Of a stretch of DNA of 64,000 nt, positions 10,832-18,289 are shown one piece after another; within the stretch, counting starts at the first letter, position 1, and every line of letters begins with the position of its first letter. This stretch comes from Bacteroidota bacterium. Its GTDB lineage: Bacteria; Bacteroidota; Bacteroidia; Flavobacteriales_D; Crocinitomicaceae. The stretch is taken from assembly GCA_006226425.1 (NCBI GenBank), contig SBGX01000032.1, positions 104,493 to 168,492 on the forward strand, read 5' to 3'. The notes under the pieces were generated by a model that was given only the letters and a program-made list of their open reading frames with translations, did not search any database and was not told where the DNA came from. Both the position numbers and the translations under genes were made by a program.

Positions 10832-11691
10832 AAGCTACAATTTGCTTAAGTCTCTTGATAATTCTTTTGGGAGCCTGTGATGTATCGGGGGTGAAACAAA
10901 AAAAAGAGGATGATTTAATTGGCTATCAGGAGAAGAAAACGGGGAAGGGAAAAGAGAAACTTTCCGGAGACCGAAAAACCCTGAACCCAGGGAAAGAACT
11001 GGACGAGAAACAGCTGGAAGGAGGAATCCGAATCAAGTATTTTGAACGAGGAAGCGGAGCAAAACTGAAAGAGGGAGAAGTCGTGAAGATTGACTACGAA
11101 GTGTTGTTGGCTGATGGGACTAAGGTGGACGGAAACAGTTTATTGAACAAAGCCTGGTTGCCCTTTATGGTCGGATATGGAATGCAAACTCCAGGATGGG
11201 ATATCGCGTTGAAGGAGCTGAAAGCCGGAGACTTTGCGGAAATTTATTTGCCAGCAAAAATGGCCCGCGGTGAAAAGGGAATTAAAGGATTGATTCCGCC
11301 AAATTCGCCAAATATTATTCGAATTAAGGTACTTGGACATTTGAAGCCTACCCGAGTGGTGGATGGAACACAGGTTTGGTTGCTAGAGGAGAATAAAAAA
11401 GAGCAAAAGAAAGCTGACCTGGAAAGTGAAGTGGAATTTCACTATATGGTAGGGACAGAATCGAACCCCAAATACGATATCAGCTACCGGAGAAATCAGC
11501 CCTATGTGCTTAAATTCTCGGATTACGGAATCATCAAAGGACTGAAAAAAGCGTTAATAAATGCTAAAAAGTCAGACAAAATCTGGGTGTTGGTGCCTCC
11601 TGCCGAGGCTTATGGCTCCAAGGGACTAAAGGATTTGGTGAAGCCAAATGAACATGTCTTCTATGACATCTTTGTGATGGATGTTCGATGA
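10828..11691 (+). CDS. FKBP-type peptidylprolyl isomerase lipoprotein (probably two FKBP units)
   Basis: A 287-residue lipoprotein with lipobox LLGAC (cysteine at residue 16) and a charged, lysine/glutamate-rich linker to about residue 65. The first FKBP unit (LKEGEVVKIDYEVLLADGT, GWDIALKELKAGDFAEIYLP) lies at about 70-170. A second FKBP-like unit (VEFHYMV, GIIKGLKKALINAKKSDKIWVLVPP) lies at about 190-287. The start overlaps the gldI-like stop as ATGA, so this is the last gene of the nrnA-gldI-FKBP operon. It is probably a periplasmic folding factor for envelope or secreted proteins. Confidence 0.85.
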   Translation: MKATICLSLLIILLGACDVSGVKQKKEDDLIGYQEKKTGKGKEKLSGDRKTLNPGKELDEKQLEGGIRIKYFERGSGAKLKEGEVVKIDYEVLLADGTKVDGNSLLNKAWLPFMVGYGMQTPGWDIALKELKAGDFAEIYLPAKMARGEKGIKGLIPPNSPNIIRIKVLGHLKPTRVVDGTQVWLLEENKKEQKKADLESEVEFHYMVGTESNPKYDISYRRNQPYVLKFSDYGIIKGLKKALINAKKSDKIWVLVPPAEAYGSKGLKDLVKPNEHVFYDIFVMDVR

Positions 11692-11717
11692 TTATTGCTA
11701 AATATTCATTAAATTCG
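11684..11717 (+). promoter_or_regulatory. Possible promoter for tRNA-Pro
   Basis: TTCG (11684-11687) and TAAATTCG (11710-11717) fit the -33 and -7 pattern with a 22-nt spacer, ending 16 nt before the tRNA. Both elements are the weaker TTCG variant, and the -33 lies inside the end of the preceding gene, so this is tentative. Confidence 0.35.
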
Positions 11718-11733
11718 CTGTTTTGATAATTTA

Positions 11734-11811
11734 CGGGATGTAGCTTAGTCCGGTTAAAGTGCGCGTCTGGGGGGCGCGAGATCGGAGGTTCGAATCCTCT
11801 CATCCCGACCA
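11734..11811 (+). tRNA. tRNA-Pro (anticodon GGG), CCA encoded
   Basis: The cloverleaf can be drawn fully in 78 nt. The acceptor CGGGATG pairs with CATCCCG, and the D stem GCTT with AAGT. The anticodon stem CGCGT/GCGCG holds the loop CTGGGGG, giving anticodon GGG preceded by T33 and followed by G37, as expected for proline. The T arm GGAGG/CCTCT carries loop TTCGAAT. The 3' end reads A-CCA, so CCA is encoded. A peptidase gene begins only 9 nt downstream, so the two are likely co-transcribed. Confidence 0.96.
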
Positions 11812-11820
11812 AAAAAATGC

Positions 11821-12780
11821 ATGATGAGAAAAGGGATAATCATTTTGTTTGCTTTCATTCAGCTAACTGCTTTCGGGCAAATACCGCTGGATACACTGGA
11901 TTCGGAAAAAGGGAAATTGGTTCTTTATTCAGATCGGACCTGGCAGTTATTGGATGATCTGACTTTTGATGGAATCCTGAATGAGAAAGTTCACGAGATG
12001 TTTAGCGAAGATACAGCCCTGAATTTTGTGCAAACCTGGAACAATGATGTTTGCTTTAGTTCGAATCAGGTAAATGATCTGACTAAATTAAAAGATACAG
12101 TATGGTTGTGTGTTGGTGATAGCACGCACTCGAAATTTGTCATGCCATTTGAAGGGGTGATCACTTCTCGCTATGGGTATCGAAGAGGACGTTACCACAA
12201 TGGGATTGACATCAATCTGGAAACTGGAGATACGGTCTTAGCTTGTTGGTCCGGAAAAGTGAGATATGCTAAGTTTAATGAAGGAGGATTTGGGAATCTG
12301 GTAATTATTCGTCACCACAACGGTTTGGAAACCTATTATGCACACCTGAGCAAACACTTAGTTGCTCCAAACTCAGAAGTAAAAGCAGGAGATCCAATCG
12401 GTTTGGGTGGAAATACAGGAAGATCATTTGGTTCGCATCTACATTTCGAAGTTCGTTTTTACGATGCGCCAATGAACCCAGAGGAGATCATTGATGTGAA
12501 AAAGAAATCAGTAAAAGATCAGAACTTGTTTGTACACAAAGGATTGTTCCGTCCGGGAGCGAAGCCGTCAGATTATTATCAGGATCAGGGAGACGGAAGC
12601 CAGGTGGCTGCAGTTAGTGGTCCATCATCTGGTGCACGAAAATACTACCGGGTAAGAAGGGGAGATACACTTTCAGCAATTGCTGTTCGCAATAAAACTT
12701 CCATCACAAAATTGTGTAAACTGAACGGTATCCGACGAACTTCTACACTTCAGATCGGACAGCGACTTCGAGTGCGTTAA
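11821..12780 (+). CDS. M23 family metallopeptidase with C-terminal LysM domain
   Basis: A 319-residue secreted endopeptidase expected to cut peptidoglycan cross-links. A signal peptide covers about residues 1-20, cleaved near TAFGQ. The M23 zinc site is visible as HNGID (near residue 131) and HLHFE (near 201), with the family stretch RHHNGLETYYAHLS between them. A LysM peptidoglycan-binding module is at the C-terminus (YYRVRRGDTLSAIA to IGQRLRVR). Two adjacent ATGs (11821, 11824) are possible starts. It lies 9 nt after tRNA-Pro and converges with the next gene with 2 nt between stops. Confidence 0.92.
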   Translation: MMRKGIIILFAFIQLTAFGQIPLDTLDSEKGKLVLYSDRTWQLLDDLTFDGILNEKVHEMFSEDTALNFVQTWNNDVCFSSNQVNDLTKLKDTVWLCVGDSTHSKFVMPFEGVITSRYGYRRGRYHNGIDINLETGDTVLACWSGKVRYAKFNEGGFGNLVIIRHHNGLETYYAHLSKHLVAPNSEVKAGDPIGLGGNTGRSFGSHLHFEVRFYDAPMNPEEIIDVKKKSVKDQNLFVHKGLFRPGAKPSDYYQDQGDGSQVAAVSGPSSGARKYYRVRRGDTLSAIAVRNKTSITKLCKLNGIRRTSTLQIGQRLRVR

Positions 12781-12782
12781 GC

Positions 12783-13544
12783 CTAGTTATTAGGACTAAC
12801 ACCACGTTTCTTGCAATCTTCCAGCCAGTCTTTTAATTCCTGGCCACTGATCTCACGACCGAATTTGTAATAGCGCTTTCCGGTTTGTGCGCCATTGGAA
12901 TCATAGCCAAAGGCCCAACCGTGTCGATTGCCATACTTGTATTGTTCGATGATCATCGGTTTTCCATTCGGATGGTTGACGGTGTACTTTCCACGTTTTT
13001 TCCCGTTCTCATAGTTCCCCGTACTTTTAATGACTCCATAGTCAAAGTACTCTGTAAACTTTCCGTGTCGAACTCCATCTTTGTAGTTCTCAATTCGGGC
13101 AACCCGGGCTGATTTGTCATTCGGGTCTTCGGGGACGTAATAAATGGTTTTGGTGCCATTGAGAACACCTTTTGAATAAGTTTCCTTATAGCTTAGTCTG
13201 CCACTGGGGCCGTAATGTGTCCAAACACTGTCCTTTTCTTGATTTCGATAGATTCCATAGCCCATTAATACACCATTTTCATGATACATCCAGGCAGCGG
13301 ACCTTACGCTGTTTGGATCGTGTACAATGATGATCTTCTTTTTGGTGGAGGGGTAGAAGTAATAAAAAGTTCCAACGGGTTTGTCGTTCTTAAATTCCCC
13401 ACGATATACCAGCGCACGGCTATCCGGATAGGTTTTTTCCCAGATTCCCTGTTTTCGACCTTTGGAGTCTACCTGGTTAACAGGCTGTGCCCATGAAATG
13501 GAAACACAAAAGAGCAATAAAACGACAAAAATCTTTCTTACCAT
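12783..13544 (-). CDS. Secreted MORN/YwqK-type repeat protein
   Basis: A 253-residue protein with an N-terminal signal peptide (cleavage near SWAQP). It then has a series of MORN-variant repeats of the YwqK type: GEFKNDKPVGTFYYFYP, HENGVLMGYGIYRN, EYFDYGVIKSTGNYENGKKR and NPNGKP-like units through about residue 225. Such repeats form beta-hairpin solenoids. In Bacteroidetes they are common in exported proteins of unknown function. It overlaps the upstream HAD phosphatase by 7 nt and is the last gene of a glycosyltransferase-HAD-MORN run. Confidence 0.85.
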   Translation of the reverse strand: MVRKIFVVLLLFCVSISWAQPVNQVDSKGRKQGIWEKTYPDSRALVYRGEFKNDKPVGTFYYFYPSTKKKIIIVHDPNSVRSAAWMYHENGVLMGYGIYRNQEKDSVWTHYGPSGRLSYKETYSKGVLNGTKTIYYVPEDPNDKSARVARIENYKDGVRHGKFTEYFDYGVIKSTGNYENGKKRGKYTVNHPNGKPMIIEQYKYGNRHGWAFGYDSNGAQTGKRYYKFGREISGQELKDWLEDCKKRGVSPNN

Positions 13545-14074
13545 AGATCTATTAAATCATTTAAGTGTTCGACAGTCAGATCGGCTTCAATGGAGATTGG
13601 TTCGGCCGTTCTGATCCGTACTGTTTTCATACCAAGTTTCTTGCCAAAAAGGATGTCGGAGTCCGTGTCTCCTACCATAATGGATTTTTCAAAGTTCACT
13701 TCCGGAAAATCTGACTGTGCACGAAGCGCCATGAATGGTCCCGGTTTTCTGGAATTGTTCGGGTCGCTCTTTAGTTCCGGTGCAAAATAACATTGATCAA
13801 TCCTCCCTCCCTGACGTTCAATCTCCTCGCACATATAACGGTGAATTTCGTGAAGGTTACGCTCTGTCATGAGTCCTTTTCCAATCCCTTGTTGGTTGGT
13901 GACGACAAAAATTCGCTGGAAAATTTGATGAAAATGGGCAATGGCATCCAGGCTTCCGGGGAGAAATTTAAATTCATCTACCGAACGCACATAGGCGCCA
14001 AAAATTCGCTCGTTGATCACTCCATCGCGATCCAGAAACAGACACCATTCTCTTGTTTGGGAAGGCCAGTCCAT
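13538..14074 (-). CDS. HAD-IIIA family phosphatase, GmhB/histidinol-phosphatase-like
   Basis: A 178-residue HAD hydrolase with motif I LDRDGVIN, motif II VVTNQQGIGKG, a lysine-containing RKPGP and motif III MVGDTDSDILFG. This layout matches D-glycero-D-manno-heptose-1,7-bisphosphate 7-phosphatase. However, the zinc-binding cysteine/histidine loop of canonical GmhB is missing: the region reads CYFAPELKSDPNNSRKP with one cysteine. Substrate is therefore open. Its ATG overlaps the stop of the glycosyltransferase (TAATG), which suggests a sugar-phosphate role linked to glycan synthesis. Confidence 0.75.
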   Translation of the reverse strand: MDWPSQTREWCLFLDRDGVINERIFGAYVRSVDEFKFLPGSLDAIAHFHQIFQRIFVVTNQQGIGKGLMTERNLHEIHRYMCEEIERQGGRIDQCYFAPELKSDPNNSRKPGPFMALRAQSDFPEVNFEKSIMVGDTDSDILFGKKLGMKTVRIRTAEPISIEADLTVEHLNDLIDLW

Positions 14075-15024
14075 TAAATCTCTTTTTCGATCAGATAGCT
14101 GTTTCGTGTACTTGAGTTTCTACTGATCAATTCAGCAAGGAAACCGGCAAGAAAAAACTGTACTCCAATGATCATGGCAGCAACGGCAATGAAAAATTCG
14201 GTTCTTTCCGCAAGCAATTTTCCACTCGTATCAATGAAAAGTTTGTCAATAGCCATGTAAAGGGTCAAACCAAAACCAATGAGGAACATGAGTCCTCCCC
14301 AGATTCCAAAGAAGTGCATGGGTTTCTTTCCGAATTTCCCCATGAAAACAACTGTTAACAGGTCCAGAGGGCCATTTAGAAAGCGGTTGAGACCAAACTT
14401 GCTGCTACCGTATTTTCGAGCCTGGTGTTGCACAACTTTTTCCCCGATTCGGTTAAATCCGGCGAATTTGGAAAGAGCTGGAATGTATCGGTGCATGTCA
14501 CCGTAAATCTCAATGCTCTTGATAACGGCATGCTTGTATGCTTTTAGGCCACAATTAAAATCGTGCAACTTGATTCCGGTAAGAACCCGGGCAGCCCAGT
14601 TGTATAGTTTAGTCGGGAGGGTTTTTGAAACCGGGTCATAGCGTTTCTTTTTCCAACCGGACACGAGATCAAAATCTTCTTCGGTGATCATCCGATATAA
14701 CTCGGGAATTTCGTCCGGGCTATCCTGGAGATCGGCGTCCATAGTGATGACCACCTCGCCGAGCGCTTTCTCAAAACCTTTTTGTAGGGCAGCAGATTTC
14801 CCGTAGTTCCGCTGAAATTTGATTCCTTTTACCTGTTCATGTCTGGCGCTAAGGTCTTCAATGATTTCCCAGGAACGATCTTTACTTCCATCATCAATGA
14901 AAATGACTTCAAAGCTCAACCCATGTTCGTTCCCTACGCGGGAAATCCAGTCATACAGTTCCGGAAGTGATTCTTCTTCGTTGAGTAAAGGGATGACGAC
15001 GGATACTTGTACAGGGTACTTCAA
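14074..15024 (-). CDS. Family 2 glycosyltransferase, polyprenyl-phosphate sugar transferase type
   Basis: A 316-residue membrane enzyme of the DPM1/GtrB-like group. The GT-A domain contains VSVVIPLLNEEESLPEL, the metal-binding region TMDADLQDSPDEI and ISGWKKKRYD-like VSGWKKKRYDP. Two transmembrane helices follow at about residues 230-252 and 270-298. Enzymes of this group move a sugar from a nucleotide sugar to a polyprenyl phosphate or modify surface glycans. The only available start is TTG at 15024, because a TGA lies two codons upstream and conserved sequence begins at once. A TACATTTG -7 element lies 18 nt before it (15043-15050, minus strand). Confidence 0.87.
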   Translation of the reverse strand: MKYPVQVSVVIPLLNEEESLPELYDWISRVGNEHGLSFEVIFIDDGSKDRSWEIIEDLSARHEQVKGIKFQRNYGKSAALQKGFEKALGEVVITMDADLQDSPDEIPELYRMITEEDFDLVSGWKKKRYDPVSKTLPTKLYNWAARVLTGIKLHDFNCGLKAYKHAVIKSIEIYGDMHRYIPALSKFAGFNRIGEKVVQHQARKYGSSKFGLNRFLNGPLDLLTVVFMGKFGKKPMHFFGIWGGLMFLIGFGLTLYMAIDKLFIDTSGKLLAERTEFFIAVAAMIIGVQFFLAGFLAELISRNSSTRNSYLIEKEI

Positions 15025-15074
15025 GGTTCAAAATGTTTAAGGCAAATGTACGTTTTTTTGGAGAATTTACTGAC

Positions 15075-15650
15075 CTACTTTTTGTCCTCTTCCCTGAGGT
15101 ATTCATCCGTAAAATGACGACGCTGTTTTTCTTGCGAGAATTTATCTTTGTTATAGGTAGCAGAATCTCCTTTGGGGATAGACAGGCTTTGCCATTCGTT
15201 TGGACAAATTTGCCGGGAGAGATACACGATTTGTCCGACATGGTATGCGTAATGAGCGAGCTGTCTATTGATGGCTTCCACTACGGTGTGCCCCTGATTT
15301 CGAATGTAAATGATCCGTTCCAAATCCCGATCACTTAGTTGATTTATTGCTTCAAATAAACAATTCCATCCTTTTTCCCAATGAGATTGCAGAGATTCCA
15401 TGTTCCAGCTTTCCGGGGATTCAAATTCCAGATCTCGTGTTCTCCATTCCTTTTCACCGTCGGAAGTCAAAAAATCGGTCCAACGAGAGAGCATATTTCC
15501 TTCCAGATGTCTGACCATAACAGCGATACTATTGCTGTCTTTTCCAGGCGATTGATGAACAAGTTCATCATTTAGCTGCCTGAAGCTTTTGTCTCCCAAC
15601 GATTTGTAGTATTCAAATTGTTTTCGGATGCTTTCGAGATAGGATTCCAT
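15075..15650 (-). CDS. DinB-like / DUF1572 family protein
   Basis: A 191-residue four-helix protein. The three histidines expected for the DinB/YfiT metal site are present: H48 in VRHLEGN, then H133 and H137 in HYAYHVGQIVYL. The family is best known as putative thiol-dependent metalloenzymes, with some members linked to bacillithiol or mycothiol; the substrate here is unknown. It is 50 nt upstream of the glycosyltransferase in the same direction, but a -7 element in that gap suggests the glycosyltransferase has its own promoter. Confidence 0.82.
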   Translation of the reverse strand: MESYLESIRKQFEYYKSLGDKSFRQLNDELVHQSPGKDSNSIAVMVRHLEGNMLSRWTDFLTSDGEKEWRTRDLEFESPESWNMESLQSHWEKGWNCLFEAINQLSDRDLERIIYIRNQGHTVVEAINRQLAHYAYHVGQIVYLSRQICPNEWQSLSIPKGDSATYNKDKFSQEKQRRHFTDEYLREEDKK

Positions 15651-15761
15651 GGGCTGCTTATTTGTATTGAGTTCAAGATACTAAACGAAAGAACCATCTG
15701 AAGATTGTTTGCTGTAATAAAAGTTGTTCACAGAATTTGAGAGTGCTCCTGAGTCCTCGGG

Positions 15762-15801
15762 AAAAAGGAAAGGCCTTCTATGAAGAAAGCCCTTGTCCTT
15801 T
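15762..15801 (-). terminator. Probable terminator downstream of the beta-helix T9SS gene
   Basis: On the minus strand a stem-loop of the form GGACAAGGGC...GCCTTTCC is followed by TTTTT. It lies about 40-75 nt beyond the stop codon of the gene ending at 15838. The stem has a bulge or mismatch, so this is a moderate call. Confidence 0.55.
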
Positions 15802-15837
15802 GATTTTGGATATGAATAACGCTAGTTAATCCTGCAT

Positions 15838-17307
15838 TTACTTTTTGATGACTCGAATCGACTTTTTCCAGTTGTCCGATGTAGCTAGTAAGACATAAAC
15901 TCCCGGTTCAAGATGAGCAAGGTTCAGTTGTGTTGATTCGATTTCGTTTTCATAAACTAGCTGGCCCTGAAGATTGAATAGTTCAACCTTTGCAGTCTCT
16001 GAGAGTTGAATAAGATCACTGAAGGGGTTTGGATAAGCTGTGAAAGAAACAGGATTTATTTCATCCAGACTGGCAGAGCTACTTTCAAATTCATAGCATC
16101 CCATATCGATGGCAGCACCACTGTATCGGTTCAAACCAGCCAGGTCCGTAGAAGGGATCCATTGAGAAATTCCGGTACTGTCCCCGCCGTCGATAGCTGG
16201 TGAGTTCGGCAATAGTGTGAAATCCAAATTAGAAGAATCTTTGAACTCTGGAGGGCTTGTAATTACAGTTGTGCTATTTGGATAGCCTCCCTGAACCAAA
16301 CTATTTTGAATGGTGATAATGGAGTCGCTTCCATTGGATTCATATACCTGTGTGCTTCCAGTTCCTCCCCAAAAAATCGAGTTATGGATGTTCAGTGCCA
16401 CACCATTTGACCCAATGGCAGTTCCGTTTGGAGCATCGTTGTTGGCAAAGGTGCAGTTGATAATGTTTGACCCTGGAGCCACACTGTAGAAGAACAGACC
16501 ACCACCAGCAATTTTTCCGGCTGTGTTATGATGGAATAAACAATTCGCAAATGTGTTTTGCTCGTTGTTTCTCGAACCGTTAAATGTGATGTTTCCACTA
16601 TGCTGATTGGAAGTGTTGTGGTGAAAGACGCATCCGGTCGCAATGATAGTTGAGTTGCTGATGTATGAAGTACCTCCTTCATTGGCATGATTGTCGTGAA
16701 ATTCGCTGTCGATCAGATAAACCTTGGATCCTGTCATGTGTGTTCCGCCCTGACCAATGTTGGTGTTGTTGGATACGGTACAATTTCTAAAGGTAAATCC
16801 CGGACAATTCATGATGTAAAAACCTCCGGTCCCGATGCCAACTCCCTTGCCATGTGAGATGGTGACGCCATCAAGCATAGAGGAACTTAAACTTTGGGCT
16901 TTGAGCACGATAACAACATTGTCCTGTTGTTCGCCCTGAACCCCGATATCGCCGGATAAAATGACCCGGTGAGTTTTCCAGTCTCTTTCCGAGACAGCAC
17001 TTTCGGTCCCATTAAATCCACCATAGATGTTGAGTTCTTTTTGAATCCAGGTGAAGCGTTTTTCGGCTTCCGTGGCCGGGGATTCATTCCCGGTTTCATC
17101 TTTGGTGGGGAGGTAGGTGCCTTCCGCGATCCAAACTTCATCTCCTGAGTTGGCTTGATCAATGGCGTCTTGTAAAGTCGTGAAGGCATTATTCCATGAC
17201 GACCCATCATTGTTCCCGTTTGCGTCAATATCCACGTAAATTGTGGATTGACTCATTGCCAGAGTTCCGAAACTCATAGCAAGTACCAGATTGTAAATTT
17301 TTCTCAT
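15838..17307 (-). CDS. Secreted parallel beta-helix protein with T9SS sorting domain
   Basis: A 489-residue exported protein. A signal peptide ends near residue 19 (LAMSQ). The start of the mature protein (IYVDIDANGNNDGSSWNNAF, TTLQDAIDQANSGDEVWIAEGTY in two parts) is typical of choice-of-anchor-Q / right-handed beta-helix proteins. Asn-rich rungs such as NCTVSNNT, HDNHANEGG and NCTFANNDAPNGT follow. The C-terminal 75 residues (FTAYPNPFSD, VELFNLQGQLVYE, LEPGVYVLL) form a type A T9SS sorting domain, so the protein should pass the outer membrane. Ligand or enzymatic role is unknown. Confidence 0.9.
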   Translation of the reverse strand: MRKIYNLVLAMSFGTLAMSQSTIYVDIDANGNNDGSSWNNAFTTLQDAIDQANSGDEVWIAEGTYLPTKDETGNESPATEAEKRFTWIQKELNIYGGFNGTESAVSERDWKTHRVILSGDIGVQGEQQDNVVIVLKAQSLSSSMLDGVTISHGKGVGIGTGGFYIMNCPGFTFRNCTVSNNTNIGQGGTHMTGSKVYLIDSEFHDNHANEGGTSYISNSTIIATGCVFHHNTSNQHSGNITFNGSRNNEQNTFANCLFHHNTAGKIAGGGLFFYSVAPGSNIINCTFANNDAPNGTAIGSNGVALNIHNSIFWGGTGSTQVYESNGSDSIITIQNSLVQGGYPNSTTVITSPPEFKDSSNLDFTLLPNSPAIDGGDSTGISQWIPSTDLAGLNRYSGAAIDMGCYEFESSSASLDEINPVSFTAYPNPFSDLIQLSETAKVELFNLQGQLVYENEIESTQLNLAHLEPGVYVLLATSDNWKKSIRVIKK

Positions 17308-17464
17308 TTTTTTGTCGTTGTTTCAGTACGAATTTGGGCATAATTGAATAGGGAAAACCTTGTCAATTGCTGAAAGTCGTGTTTCGATTTCTAAAACGGA
17401 CGAAAGAGTGGAAATAGCTAAGAAATTCTTTGTTTTAGAGGAGGTCTCTTGTGTGATAGAGCAA

Positions 17465-18229
17465 TTATATTCCGCCCATGATTTGAAGAAATTCGTCTCT
17501 TTTTTCTCTGGAAATAGAGACAATCAGATCATTGTCCATGACCAGGTGACCACCATCTTTTTTGACGAATTGTTTGATGTATCTCATGTTGATGCAAAAG
17601 GAACGATGAGGGCGATAAAATTCCTGCTTGTCTTCCAGAAGGGCCATGAAATGTTTGAGTGGTTTGCTGACCAGTTTACTTCCGTTACTTTTCGTATAAA
17701 ACTTGGTGTACATACCGTCGGCTTCCAGACAAATAATATCTTCCAACTCGACAAAAAGGATTCCATCCGAGATGGGGAGCCCGATTTTTTTGAAATTGAG
17801 TGAATTGAAGGAATTCTTCAGTTCAGTAAGTTGTTCAGAAACGGATTTTTGTTCAATGTTTTCCTGGACTTTCCCGACAGCTTCTTTTACTTGCTTTGGA
17901 CGCAAGGGTTTTAGCAGGTAGTCAATCGCGTTTATTTCAAAGGCTTTGACAGCGTATTCGGAATGAGCAGTGGTAAATATAATCTTGAAATCGATCTCGT
18001 GATCTTCGAAAAAATCCATGATCTGGGTACCCATATAATCGGGCATTTCAACATCGAGAAATACAACTTCCGGCTGAAGTTGTTTGATTAGTTCGACACC
18101 GGCAGACAGTCCTTCGGCTTCGTCAAGTACTTTCACGTTGGCACAATATTCTTCCAGAATCGTTCGGAGGAGCTTCCGTGCCTTCGATTCGTCATCAATG
18201 ATAATTGCGGTCATTTCCTTTTTTGACAT
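17465..18229 (-). CDS. LytTR family response regulator
   Basis: A 254-residue two-component regulator. The receiver domain has IDDESKAR with paired aspartates at 12-13, the phosphoacceptor D59 in VVFLDVEMPD and the lysine in LLKPLRPKQ. The C-terminal part is a LytTR DNA-binding domain (ILFVELEDIICLEADGMYT, FYRPHRSFCINMRYI). It lies 60 nt downstream of a LytS-like kinase in the same direction and is very probably its partner. LytTR proteins usually bind short direct repeats, and such a repeat exists at 20284-20328. Confidence 0.92.
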   Translation of the reverse strand: MSKKEMTAIIIDDESKARKLLRTILEEYCANVKVLDEAEGLSAGVELIKQLQPEVVFLDVEMPDYMGTQIMDFFEDHEIDFKIIFTTAHSEYAVKAFEINAIDYLLKPLRPKQVKEAVGKVQENIEQKSVSEQLTELKNSFNSLNFKKIGLPISDGILFVELEDIICLEADGMYTKFYTKSNGSKLVSKPLKHFMALLEDKQEFYRPHRSFCINMRYIKQFVKKDGGHLVMDNDLIVSISREKRDEFLQIMGGI

Positions 18230-18289
18230 AGGTACAAATAGTTGTTCAATTAGATATTCCTAAACTGCTGTATGGTCTGTTTCGATTGC

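Noticed and set aside
11564..11812. An 82-codon minus-strand frame across the FKBP gene end and tRNA-Pro
   Set aside because: Its beginning reads through the tRNA on the opposite strand, a common false call. The tRNA fold is complete.
15058..15650. Several plus-strand frames of 60-100 codons opposite the DinB-like gene
   Set aside because: The minus-strand protein has the conserved DinB histidines. The plus-strand frames have no domain features and are shadows.
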